From positions 1 through 64,000 of the forward strand of contig JADJLT010000006.1 in NCBI GenBank assembly GCA_016709965.1: 64,000 nt of DNA, written 5' to 3'. The notes under the pieces were generated by a model, which was not told the DNA's origin, searched no databases, and saw only the letters and a list, made by a program, of their open reading frames with translations. Origin of the DNA: Betaproteobacteria bacterium. Lineage in GTDB: Bacteria; Pseudomonadota; Gammaproteobacteria; Burkholderiales; Rhodocyclaceae. How positions within the stretch are numbered: position 1 is the stretch's first letter; every line of letters begins with the position of its first letter. Position numbers and translations under genes: made by a program. Below, piece after piece: positions 24,770-31,953 of this stretch.

Positions 24770-25588
24770 TCAGGCCTGCTGGGTCGCTTGGCGACGACGA
24801 CGCATTGCGCCGACGACAACCAGGCCGACGCTGAACATCAAGGCCGAGGTAGGCTCAGGGACCGGACTAATCGATGTCAGCAGCGTGCTGTTGCGGGCAA
24901 AGTCGATGTGAGTCTGTGGCAAATAGTCATACCCCAGTCCGCTGGGGGCAATGTCACTCATAGTAACTGGCACATTGCGCTCGGTGCCGCTTGCCATTAA
25001 AGAGTTGATGTTGGTTGAATGGCCCTCGTCGCCGGTGATGCCATAGTCAGCAAAAGTTTCCGGGATCAAGCCCAGGTTGTGACCAAGTTCGTGGGCCAAG
25101 GTGTCGACACGACCGGTACAGCCAAGGGCTCCGTCGCAGGTGAATTCGGAGATGGCCTTCATCGACATAATCAGGCCGCCATAGCCGCTGTAGCCGACGC
25201 CATAGGCACCGCCATAATCGTTGATCAGGAACATGGCGACGCTGGTCGTATTGGTGCCGGCCGTGCCAGTACCGAATACCGAATCATAGAGATTGTCAAA
25301 AGTGTGACCAGGTGTGTTGTCGTCGACGTTATAGAAGGTATCGCTCATCAATTGCTGTTTGAACGAGAAGGTGACGCTGATTCCCGCCTGTGCCCAGATT
25401 TTATTGGTCTCGGCAGCGTAGTAGTCATTGCCGGCCGGCCCTGTGCTGGCACACTCGGTGCCAGTACCGTTGCACAGTTGGTAAACGGCGATGTCGATAG
25501 TCTTGTCGATGGTCACTGCCTCGGCCCAGACCGGTGACAGTAGTAGTGCAGCTGCTATCCCCGGGAAGATAAATTTATTGGATGTCAT
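24770..25588 (-). CDS. PEP-CTERM-anchored zinc metalloprotease
   Basis: This 272-residue secreted protein has three visible parts. They are a Sec signal peptide (KFIFPGIAAALLLSPVWAEA), a catalytic domain with the zinc-binding motif HELGHNLGL (HExxHxxG) and an upstream disulphide-prone segment, and a C-terminal PEP-CTERM sorting signal (VPEPTSALMF, hydrophobic helix, then RRRR). PEP-CTERM tails are recognised by EpsH-type exosortases in bacteria with exopolysaccharide; no exosortase is in this window. The start at 25588 leaves a standard signal peptide; an in-frame start 48 nt upstream is rejected. The substrate is unknown. Confidence 0.87.
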   Translation of the reverse strand: MTSNKFIFPGIAAALLLSPVWAEAVTIDKTIDIAVYQLCNGTGTECASTGPAGNDYYAAETNKIWAQAGISVTFSFKQQLMSDTFYNVDDNTPGHTFDNLYDSVFGTGTAGTNTTSVAMFLINDYGGAYGVGYSGYGGLIMSMKAISEFTCDGALGCTGRVDTLAHELGHNLGLIPETFADYGITGDEGHSTNINSLMASGTERNVPVTMSDIAPSGLGYDYLPQTHIDFARNSTLLTSISPVPEPTSALMFSVGLVVVGAMRRRRQATQQA

Positions 25589-25652
25589 TTTTTGCTTCAC
25601 TGTTGATAAGTAGGTAATGACATTAGCACACAACAAATAAATATTCCCCTGA

Positions 25653-25682
25653 ATTTTATTTAAATTTTTTTTTAAATAAAAT
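25653..25682. repeat. AT-only inverted repeat in divergent promoter region
   Basis: 12-bp perfect arms ATTTTATTTAAA (25653-25664) and TTTAAATAAAAT (25671-25682) flank TTTTTT. It lies about 65 bp upstream of the metalloprotease start and 150 bp upstream of the PlcP-like gene. It stands out in a GC-rich genome and may be a regulator-binding or bendable promoter element. Confidence 0.5.
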
Positions 25683-25781
25683 CATTGATTTACAAAAGAT
25701 GATCATGATTTGGTGCGCGCTAAATGTGGGGGATGGGGTTCCCCGGCTTTTCGCTTTGAAGCCACAATTTTTGCAATGAAA

Positions 25782-25826
25782 GCGTAACGCGGCCGTAATC
25801 TTCTGGTCACTGGCCGGCAGTATCGT
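25782..25826 (+). promoter_or_regulatory. Triple Pho-box repeat and -10 of the PlcP-like gene
   Basis: Three 7-mers with the GT[AC]A[CT] core lie at an 11-bp period: GCGTAAC (25782-25788), CCGTAAT (25793-25799) and TGGTCAC (25804-25810). After exactly 10 nt comes a -10-like TATCGT (25821-25826). The spacing is the same as in the pstS promoter. Transcription would begin at or next to the ATG at 25833, giving a leaderless or nearly leaderless mRNA. Confidence 0.65.
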
Positions 25827-25832
25827 GCGGTC

Positions 25833-26633
25833 ATGTCCAAGGTCAGATCTGTCTTTTTATCCGATATCCACCTTGGCACGCGGGCGTGCCAGGCGGATCG
25901 ACTCCTCGATTTTCTGCGTGAGCATCCGGCCGAAAACACTTTTCTGATCGGCGATATCGTCGATTTCTGGGCGATGAGTCGCAGCATTGCCTGGACGCCA
26001 GCGCAGAACACGGTGGTCCAGAAGTTGTTGCGGCGGGCGCGGCATGGTGACCGAGTGGTGTTCATTCCCGGCAACCACGACGAAGTGCTGCGTGATTACT
26101 GCGGTATTGTTTTTGGCGAGGTCGAGGTGATCAACGAGCTGGTTCATGATACCGCCGACGGCCGGCGTTTCCTGCTCATTCATGGCGACCAGTTCGATCA
26201 GGTGACGCGTCACCATCGCTGGGTCGCCGTGCTCGGCGACAAGGCGTACGAATTGCTGGTGCGCATCAACCTGCTGCTGTCCTGGGGGCGGCGCAAGCTG
26301 GGAATTTCTGGTTACTGGTCGCTCGCTGGCTATGCCAAGCGCAAGGTGAAAACGGCCCTCAGTTTCATTTTTGATTTCGAAGAGTCAGCCGTCCACCACG
26401 CCAGAGAGCGCGGGCTGGACGGTGTGATTTGCGGCCATATTCATTGGGCGCAGATCCGCGAGATCGATGGCCTGACTTACGTGAATTGCGGCGACTGGGT
26501 CGATTCATGTACCGCCATCGTCGAGCATTTCGATGGGCGTCTGGAGCTGGTCGCCTGGGGCGATCAGGCGCCGGTCCCCTTGCTGGCTGCGCCAGCACCC
26601 GCCTTGGAGGCGACTGAAACAATGGAGGTGTGA
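25833..26633 (+). CDS. PlcP-like metallophosphoesterase (COG2908 type)
   Basis: This 266-residue calcineurin-like phosphoesterase has all five metal motifs in order: DIHLGTR, GDIVDFW, GNHDE, IHGDQFD and GHIH. The segments RACQADRLLDFL and YVNCGDWVDSCTAIVEHFDG resemble PlcP, the phospholipase C of alphaproteobacterial phosphate-starvation lipid remodelling. They are less like canonical LpxH, which uses the same fold on UDP-diacylglucosamine. PlcP releases diacylglycerol from phosphatidylethanolamine or phosphatidylglycerol. The Pho-box-like promoter and the adjacent glycosyltransferase gene, 2 nt downstream, support that role; an LpxH-like function remains possible. Confidence 0.8.
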   Translation: MSKVRSVFLSDIHLGTRACQADRLLDFLREHPAENTFLIGDIVDFWAMSRSIAWTPAQNTVVQKLLRRARHGDRVVFIPGNHDEVLRDYCGIVFGEVEVINELVHDTADGRRFLLIHGDQFDQVTRHHRWVAVLGDKAYELLVRINLLLSWGRRKLGISGYWSLAGYAKRKVKTALSFIFDFEESAVHHARERGLDGVICGHIHWAQIREIDGLTYVNCGDWVDSCTAIVEHFDGRLELVAWGDQAPVPLLAAPAPALEATETMEV

Positions 26634-26634
26634 G

Positions 26635-27816
26635 ATGCGTGTCATGATGGTTTCCGATGTTTATTTTCCGCGCGTCAATGGCGTTTCCACCTCAATCGAG
26701 ACCTTCCGTCGTACGCTCTCGGCGCACGGGGTCGAGGTCACGCTGGTCGTGCCACGCTATGGTGATGAGCCCGATGAAGCGGGCATTGTCCGCGTGGCCG
26801 GTCGGCCGGTGCCTGGCGATCGCGAGGACAGGCTGGTTGGCTGGCGAGCTATGCATCACGCCGCGCTGGAGGTTGCGCGGGAGTGCGATCTGGTCCACAT
26901 CCAGACGCCGTTCATTGCACACTATGCCGGTCTGAAGGCGGCGCGCACGCTGGGCCTGCCTGTGGTGGCGACGTATCACACCTTGTTCGAGGAATACTTG
27001 CAGCACTACGCCAAATTGATTCCGGCCAGCTGGTTGCGCGGTCAGGCTCGTGGCTTCTCGCGCCGGCAGTGCAATGCGCTGGATGCGGTGGTCGTGCCAT
27101 CGACCGCGATGCGCGAGCGTCTGGATTCGTATGGCGTGACGTCACCGCTGCATGTGCTGCCAACGGGTATTCCGATGGTCCAGTTCGCCGGTGGCGATGG
27201 CGCACGGTTTCGCCGGCAGTTCGGCATTGCCGAAGCACGGCCGATGGCGCTTTTTGTAGGGCGTGTCGCCCATGAAAAAAATATCGGCTTCCTGCTCGAA
27301 GCGCTGGTGCATGCGCTGAAAGCGCGGCCCGATACTTTGCTGGTGATCGCCGGCGAAGGCCCGGCGATGGCGGATTTGAAAGCACAGACGGTGGCGCTCG
27401 GCGTCGAGGCATCGGTGCAATTCATTGGCTATCTCGATCGCAAGCAGGCCTTGCCGGACTGCTATGCCGCGGCTGATGTCTTTGTCTTTGCTTCGCGTAC
27501 CGAGACGCAGGGCTTGGTCCTGCTGGAGGCGATGGCAGCCGGTGTGCCGGTCATTGCGCTTTCGGAAATGGGGACGACGGATATTCTGGCACCTGGGCGG
27601 GGTGCGTTTTCGCCACCTGCCAACCAGCAAGCCTTTGGTGAGATGCTGGGACATTTTCTGGCTCAGCCCGAAGTGTGGCGCCATTTGAAGGACGAGGCAC
27701 CCATCTACGCCCGGGAATGGAGCGATGTGGCCATGGCCGAGCGGCTGGCGCGGCTTTATCGCCAATTGGCAGATTTGAAAATTGGCCAAAAATTGCCGTT
27801 GACCGCAGCCGCGTGA
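26635..27816 (+). CDS. GT4 glycosyltransferase, likely diacylglycerol glycosyltransferase (Agt-like)
   Basis: This 393-residue GT-B enzyme of family GT4 has an N-terminal acceptor domain (VSDVYFPRVNGVSTSIETFRR), then GRVAHEKN and the donor-site signature ETQGLVLLEAMAAGVPVIA with its E-x7-E motif. GGAGGTG just upstream of the ATG at 26635 fixes the start. Pairing with a PlcP-like phosphoesterase under a Pho-box-like promoter suggests that it glycosylates diacylglycerol to give phosphorus-free glycolipids, as Agt does in alphaproteobacteria (inference). The last codons (KIGQKLPLTAAA, stop) come from a copy of the dispersed element, so the native C-terminus has been replaced or extended. Confidence 0.82.
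   Translation: MRVMMVSDVYFPRVNGVSTSIETFRRTLSAHGVEVTLVVPRYGDEPDEAGIVRVAGRPVPGDREDRLVGWRAMHHAALEVARECDLVHIQTPFIAHYAGLKAARTLGLPVVATYHTLFEEYLQHYAKLIPASWLRGQARGFSRRQCNALDAVVVPSTAMRERLDSYGVTSPLHVLPTGIPMVQFAGGDGARFRRQFGIAEARPMALFVGRVAHEKNIGFLLEALVHALKARPDTLLVIAGEGPAMADLKAQTVALGVEASVQFIGYLDRKQALPDCYAAADVFVFASRTETQGLVLLEAMAAGVPVIALSEMGTTDILAPGRGAFSPPANQQAFGEMLGHFLAQPEVWRHLKDEAPIYAREWSDVAMAERLARLYRQLADLKIGQKLPLTAAA
27771..27811 (+). repeat. Dispersed ~40-bp element, copy E7, encoding the C-terminus of the GT4 gene
   Basis: This copy reads AGATTTGAAAATTGGCC, then AAAAATTGCCGTTGACCG and CAGCC. It runs through the last codons of the GT4 gene and ends 5 bp before its stop codon ends. Confidence 0.65.
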
Positions 27817-27828
27817 TAAAAAGCGGAC

Positions 27829-28050
27829 ATGAACGAATCCACCGAGCCATGCTGCAGTCGTTGCCACTATTTTAGGGCTGTCGATGCCACGAGTGGTCTG
27901 TGTCACCGCTATCCGCCGGTTTTTTCCGGCGACAGCTCACCGCGTGAATCACATCACTGGCGCCATCCGAGCGTCGGTTCGCACGGCTGGTGCGGTGAGT
28001 TCTGGATCAGGCCGGTTGATCAGACGTCGTCGAGTGGCGTGACCATCTGA
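27829..28050 (+). CDS. Small Cys-rich putative metal-binding protein
   Basis: This 73-residue protein has the pattern CCSRCHYF, a Cys-His (GLCHRYPP) about 15 residues later, HWRHPSV and finally WCGEFW. This C-x2-C ... C-x-R-x-P ... WCGEF arrangement is a widespread small-protein family that probably binds one metal or Fe-S centre. The function is unknown to me. It lies 12 nt after the GT4 gene and could share its transcript. Its 3' end overlaps the end of the convergent cyclic-nucleotide-binding gene by 31 bp. Confidence 0.7.
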   Translation: MNESTEPCCSRCHYFRAVDATSGLCHRYPPVFSGDSSPRESHHWRHPSVGSHGWCGEFWIRPVDQTSSSGVTI

Positions 28051-28394
28051 TTCGTCCGGCGCAGGCGTTCGGCCATGACGCGCATGACTTGAATGGCGAA
28101 AAAAGGCGTCTGCTGAACGAGAAACTGGAAGCGCTTTTCGTCGACCTCCACGAATTCGCAATCGGTACTGGCGACCACGCTGGCTGAACGTGGCCCGGGC
28201 AGCACAATGCTGATTTCACCGACAATGCTGCCGTGCTGCAATTTTTCGACGACCCGGTTGCCGACGAAAACGTCGGCGTTACCCGTGGCCAGCACATACA
28301 TCATGCGACCCTCGTCTCCTTCCTGGAACAGCGCGACGCCAGCCTTGATCTTGATAATGGTCGGATTGTGAGAAAACAGTTCGAAGAAAACCAT
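28020..28394 (-). CDS. Stand-alone cyclic-nucleotide-binding domain protein
   Basis: This 124-residue protein consists of one cNMP-binding beta-roll and a C-terminal helix, with no DNA-binding domain. The phosphate-binding cassette is recognisable as GEISIVLPGPRSASVVA, with Arg and Ser-Ala at the positions used for the cyclic phosphate. Other strands (FQEGDEGRMMYVLATG, CEFVEVDEKRF) fit the Crp-type fold. Single-domain versions usually act in trans on a partner protein. No partner can be named, although the flanking genes belong to the proposed lipid-remodelling cluster. Confidence 0.82.
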   Translation of the reverse strand: MVFFELFSHNPTIIKIKAGVALFQEGDEGRMMYVLATGNADVFVGNRVVEKLQHGSIVGEISIVLPGPRSASVVASTDCEFVEVDEKRFQFLVQQTPFFAIQVMRVMAERLRRTNQMVTPLDDV

Positions 28395-28485
28395 GCTTGA
28401 AGCTTTCAGGGGAGATAGCTTCGCGTTTTATCACGGCCGGCTGTCTGGGTTTATGTCAAAGATGTGACAGGTATCTGGCGGCAGC

Positions 28486-29169
28486 TTAAAAAAAACTGGG
28501 TGAAATCAGGCGCAGGCCGACGGAGAACCAATGCTGATCGCTGATGGCGCCGAATTGGCTGCCGTAGGTGGTGTCGATCTGCATCCGATTCGGAATAATC
28601 CAGTGGCGAATGCCGACCTGGAAAAAAGGGTGGCCTTTGTCCTGACCGTAGCTCTCGGCGATCAGCCAGGTCTGCTCGGTGAGCTGTGTTTCGCTGCCGA
28701 GACCCCAAGTCAGACGATTTTCCTGATTTTCCCGTTCTCGAGTGTAGCCGAGGTTGGTGTGGAGGACCACTCGGTCGTCAATCAGCGAAAAACTGACGGG
28801 CACGTAGAAATAGGGGTTACCGCTATGTGCGCTGCCGGGTTGCGTCGCGTAGCCGACCGCAAGGCCGACGCCATAGCCATTGGTTTCCAGCGGCGTGAAC
28901 AGGGTCTTCAACTGGATGACCGCGGCCCCGCTTTCCGAACGGTTGCCGTCGTAGGCGAGGGCGCCGCCAAGCGTGAGTTCGAGGTTGCCGCCCGGATTGC
29001 AGGCAGGTAAGGCCCAGAACTCGTGCTGGTTGCCATGAATGTGCACCCAGGACTCCACCTGGCAGGCGCCCGCATCAGTCAGCCGGGCGTCGTCGGTAAT
29101 CATCGGGCGAGCGGCGTGAGCGCTGGATGCGCCGACGAGCAGCATGAGGGGCACTGAAAGCAGTCGCAT
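28486..29169 (-). CDS. Predicted outer-membrane beta-barrel protein, Pho-box associated
   Basis: This 227-residue protein has a Sec signal peptide (MRLLSVPLMLLVGASSAHA). The mature start ARPMITDDAR is followed by alternating hydrophobic strands and ends in Phe (LRLISPSFF), the usual outer-membrane barrel terminus. Two Cys in the N-terminal third (ACQVESW, PACNPGG) may form a disulphide. I use the ATG at 29169; a TTG two codons upstream is less likely. A good Pho-box-like repeat faces this gene, so it may be a phosphate-starvation porin or barrel; its substrate is unknown. Confidence 0.75.
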   Translation of the reverse strand: MRLLSVPLMLLVGASSAHAARPMITDDARLTDAGACQVESWVHIHGNQHEFWALPACNPGGNLELTLGGALAYDGNRSESGAAVIQLKTLFTPLETNGYGVGLAVGYATQPGSAHSGNPYFYVPVSFSLIDDRVVLHTNLGYTRERENQENRLTWGLGSETQLTEQTWLIAESYGQDKGHPFFQVGIRHWIIPNRMQIDTTYGSQFGAISDQHWFSVGLRLISPSFF

Positions 29170-29184
29170 GGGCAAATTCTCGAA

Positions 29185-29218
29185 AGCGTAGTGGCGGATT
29201 GTGACATCCAGATGACTG
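29185..29218 (-). promoter_or_regulatory. Pho box and -10 of the outer-membrane protein gene
   Basis: On the minus strand, CAGTCAT, linker CTGG and ATGTCAC (29218 to 29201) form an 11-bp-period repeat. It is followed after exactly 10 nt by the -10-like TACGCT (29190 to 29185). A transcript would start about 10 nt before the ATG at 29169. The 10-nt spacing equals that of the pst promoter. Confidence 0.6.
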
Positions 29219-29221
29219 TTG

Positions 29222-29255
29222 CTGTCATCAAAACTTAGCGAAGCCTGATTAACGT
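29222..29255 (+). promoter_or_regulatory. Possible Pho box and -10 of dgkA
   Basis: CTGTCAT (29222-29228), linker CAAA and a weak second half-site ACTTAGC (29233-29239) are followed after 10 nt by TAACGT (29250-29255). The first half-site is perfect, the second poor. It lies 3 bp from the oppositely oriented box at 29201-29218. Confidence 0.4.
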
Positions 29256-29276
29256 GGGTGCTTTCGTGGAGATCTC

Positions 29277-29693
29277 ATGCAGGAACCTTCGCCAAATGAA
29301 CTGGGCCTCGATCCGGCCAATGAATCGCCCTTCAAGGGCAAGACCGGTCTGCGCCGCGTCTGGAATGCGCTCAATTACTCGCTGGCCGGCCTGAAGGCGG
29401 CCTATCTTTGCGAGGACGCATTTCGCCAGGAGGTACTGCTTGCACTGCTGCTGATTCCGGCGACTTTCCTGCTGCCGGTGCCCTGGCTGGGGCGCGGTGT
29501 GATGATCGCCAGCGTGCTGCTGGTGCTGATCGTCGAGCTTCTCAATTCAGCCATCGAAGCGGTGGTCGACCGCGTCAGCCTGGAAAATCATCGACTGGCC
29601 AAGCGCGCCAAGGATATCGGCAGTGCAGCCGTGCTTATTTCGCTAGTTCAAGTGATTGTCGTCTGGACCTGCGTTCTGCTGGGAATTGCCTGA
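29277..29693 (+). CDS. dgkA: Diacylglycerol kinase
   Basis: DgkA is a small inner-membrane kinase that turns diacylglycerol into phosphatidate. The 138-residue protein has three transmembrane helices and the family signature ELLNSAIEAVVDRVSLENHRLAKRAKD, which holds the catalytic Glu and metal-binding residues. It has an N-terminal cytosolic extension of about 20 residues compared with the E. coli protein. In the proposed remodelling cluster it would balance the diacylglycerol produced by PlcP-like cleavage (inference). The next glycosyltransferase gene overlaps its stop (TGATG). Confidence 0.94.
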   Translation: MQEPSPNELGLDPANESPFKGKTGLRRVWNALNYSLAGLKAAYLCEDAFRQEVLLALLLIPATFLLPVPWLGRGVMIASVLLVLIVELLNSAIEAVVDRVSLENHRLAKRAKDIGSAAVLISLVQVIVVWTCVLLGIA

Positions 29694-30823
29694 TGTCGTT
29701 GTCCATTGCCTTCGTCACCGAAACCTTTCCGCCGGAGGTCAATGGCGTGGCGATGACGGTAGGCCGCCTGGTTGGTGGCTTGCGTGCGCGCGGCCACCAG
29801 GTCAGCGTGGTCCGGCCGCGACAGGGCAGGGGCGATGCTGGCAGCGAGCACGAACTGGCCTTGCCCGGCCTTCCGCTACCCGGTTATCCAGGCCTCAAAT
29901 TCGGGTTGCCGGCCGGTCGACGCCTGGTGCGTCAGTGGCGTCAGCAGCGGCCGGATATCGTTCATGTGGTGACGGAGGGCCCGCTCGGCTGGTCGGCGGT
30001 GAGTGTTGCCCGAAAAATGGGCATCCCGGTCACTTCGGGCTTTCATACCAATTTTGATCGCTACAGTGTTCACTACGGGCTGGGCTGGATGCGTCCGGCT
30101 GTGGCTGCCTACCTCAGAACCTTGCATCGACGAACGTTGGCGACCATGGTGCCGACGGCGGCACTGGCCGCCGAGCTGGCTGGCGAAGGCTTGACCGGGG
30201 TGCGTGTGGTGGGGCGGGGCGTCGATACCGATCTCTATAATCCGACTCGATGCAGCAATCGGCTGCGAGAAATTTGGGGGGTCGAAGGGGAGGGGCCGGT
30301 CTGTCTTTACGTGGGCCGCATTGCAGCGGAGAAGAATCTGGCGCTGGTGCGGAAGACGTTTGCGGCCATTCAGGTCTGGCACCCCGGAGCAAAGATGGTC
30401 TGGGTGGGTGACGGGCCATCGGCCAAGCAACTGGCTATAGATCATCCGGATCACTATTTTGCGGGCATGCGAATCGGCGACGATCTGGCTGCTCATTACG
30501 CCAGTGCTGATCTTTTCCTGTTCCCCAGTTTGACCGAGACCTACGGCAATGTCGTTGCCGAGGCGATGGCCAGCGGCCTGCCCGTGATGGCCTACCGCAG
30601 CGCAGCCGCCGCAGAACTGATCGTGCAGCAGCAAAACGGCATGGTCGCATCGCCGGGTGACGAGCGAGGCTATATCGAGGGGGCCTTGTGGCTGCTTGAA
30701 GAGTCGGCCCGCCTCAGCGATATGGCGCTGGCGGCACGACAGACCATGTTGCCGCGCAGTTGGAGAGGGGTGGTGGAAACGTTTGAAAAGGTGGCACGCG
30801 AGGCGATCGGCAACCAGGTCTGA
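29693..30823 (+). CDS. GT4 glycosyltransferase, MgtA/SqdX-like
   Basis: This 376-residue GT-B enzyme has the N-terminal pattern FVTETFPPEVNGVAMTVGRL shared with diacylglycerol mannosyl-, glucosyl- and sulfoquinovosyl-transferases. Further features are HVVTEGPLGWSA, SGFHTNFDRYSVHYG, GRGVDTDLYNP, YVGRIAAEKNL and the donor-site motif ETYGNVVAEAMASGLPVMAY. The start ATG at 29693 overlaps the dgkA stop, so they are co-translated. With dgkA and the PlcP-like/GT4 pair nearby, a membrane glycolipid product is the most economical reading. Sugar and linkage cannot be inferred. Confidence 0.82.
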   Translation: MSLSIAFVTETFPPEVNGVAMTVGRLVGGLRARGHQVSVVRPRQGRGDAGSEHELALPGLPLPGYPGLKFGLPAGRRLVRQWRQQRPDIVHVVTEGPLGWSAVSVARKMGIPVTSGFHTNFDRYSVHYGLGWMRPAVAAYLRTLHRRTLATMVPTAALAAELAGEGLTGVRVVGRGVDTDLYNPTRCSNRLREIWGVEGEGPVCLYVGRIAAEKNLALVRKTFAAIQVWHPGAKMVWVGDGPSAKQLAIDHPDHYFAGMRIGDDLAAHYASADLFLFPSLTETYGNVVAEAMASGLPVMAYRSAAAAELIVQQQNGMVASPGDERGYIEGALWLLEESARLSDMALAARQTMLPRSWRGVVETFEKVAREAIGNQV

Positions 30824-30874
30824 GCAAGACGTGTCTGATCGCTTCAGTAGCAACGCATTCAATCGTGGATAGAA

Positions 30875-30913
30875 GATTTCAGATTTGGACGAAAATTGCG
30901 GTTGACCGCGGCA
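30875..30913 (+). repeat. Dispersed ~40-bp element, copy E8
   Basis: This copy reads GATTTCAGATTTGGACGAA, then AATTGCGGTTGACCGCGG and CA. It lies 50 bp after the GT4 gene. The rest of the 282-bp gap to gloA shows no gene or clear promoter. Confidence 0.65.
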
Positions 30914-31105
30914 TTCGTGCGAGCAGCGTAATTCCCTTGCCGGCACAGATCCTCAAGCCAAACCTCAGCAGTCCGTGTCGAACATATTGTCCGCCTAGTC
31001 CCTTCAGGCGGCCATCGGCGGCTGCACTGACATTTCCCCGTTCGGCAATTTATCGCCTAGGTGCCGCAGTCAATGTGGGCGCAGGGAGGATGGCTTTGAT
31101 ATCAG

Positions 31106-31489
31106 TCAGGCGCGTTGAATCAACTCAATCTTGTAGCCATCCGGGTCTTCAACAAAGGCAATGATCGTCTTGCCATGTTTCATCGGGCCGGCTTCACGGA
31201 CCACCTTGCCACCCCGCTTGTTGATTTCGGCACAGGCGGCAGCCGCGTCAGGAACGGCTAGCGCGACGTGGCCATAGCCATTGCCTAGCTCGTAGCTTGG
31301 CGTATCCCAGTTGTGCGTCAGCTCTAGGACGGCTTCCTTGTCTTCGTCGCCGTAACCGACAAAGGCCAGCGTGAAGCGGCCCTCCGTGTAATCCTGCCGG
31401 CGCAGCAATTGCATGCCAAGGATTTCCGTATAAAAGGCAATTGAACGGTCGAGATTTCCGACGCGAATCATGGTGTGAAGAATACGCAT
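31106..31489 (-). CDS. gloA: Lactoylglutathione lyase (glyoxalase I)
   Basis: GloA isomerises the glutathione hemithioacetal of methylglyoxal. The 127-residue protein has the short bacterial form without the long-type insertions, which suggests Ni/Co rather than Zn dependence. Metal ligands sit in MRILHTMIRV (His), AVLELTHNW (Glu), GYGHVALAV (His) and YKIELIQ (Glu). AAGGA lies 7 nt upstream of the ATG at 31489; a 28-codon in-frame extension is rejected. It appears monocistronic. Confidence 0.95.
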   Translation of the reverse strand: MRILHTMIRVGNLDRSIAFYTEILGMQLLRRQDYTEGRFTLAFVGYGDEDKEAVLELTHNWDTPSYELGNGYGHVALAVPDAAAACAEINKRGGKVVREAGPMKHGKTIIAFVEDPDGYKIELIQRA

Positions 31490-31861
31490 GTGTGGTCCTT
31501 TGGTCAGGGTTTCGGGAAATGGGCTAGTTTCTAATCCGGTGTACAAAGCGCTGAGCAACTCGGCCGGGATCAAAAATTATTTGAATAAGTGATTGGGGGC
31601 AGTGATCTTGGGAGCATAGCTTCAAGATTGCCGGCGCGACGCATTTTATCTGTTTGCTATCGCCCTAAAGACGAAAATGATCGTTTTGTTGATTTGCCCA
31701 AAAAATCCATATTTAATAATGACGATCGAATTTTTGTGTCGGGTTTTTTTACATCTTCATAATTGCTGCCTTTGCCCGTGACTGCGATGGAATAGGTAAT
31801 AGCGAGCTAAGTGTCTGAGCAATGGATGGATTACAAATCTTTACGTGAATTTGGTGCTTTC
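31490..31861. other. AT-rich intergenic region before the giant adhesin
   Basis: The 464 bp between gloA and the adhesin contain no credible coding frame. The region is clearly richer in A and T than its surroundings, with runs such as CCATATTTAATAATGACG and a T7 tract. It is a candidate for long upstream regulation of the adhesin gene. Confidence 0.5.
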
Positions 31862-31876
31862 TGGATCAAAGCTTGC
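31862..31876 (+). promoter_or_regulatory. Sigma-54-like -24/-12 promoter of the adhesin gene
   Basis: TGGATCAAAGCTTGC has the GG and GC dinucleotides exactly 10 nt apart and matches the TGG...TTGC consensus of RpoN promoters, though the central CAC is only partly kept. It lies 77 nt before the ATG. A palindrome AATTCCTTGGAATT (31889-31902) lies between this site and the ribosome-binding site ATGGAGG. Confidence 0.4.
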
Positions 31877-31953
31877 CTCCTTTTAGCAATTCCTTGGAAT
31901 TATTGCGCCTTTTCCTGAGGTGCAAGACATCAAACCAATAATGGAGGCTTTTC

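Noticed and set aside
25833..26633. Straight annotation as LpxH
   Set aside because: The motifs match COG2908, but the specific segments and the Pho-box plus GT4 context fit PlcP better; LpxH is kept only as an alternative.
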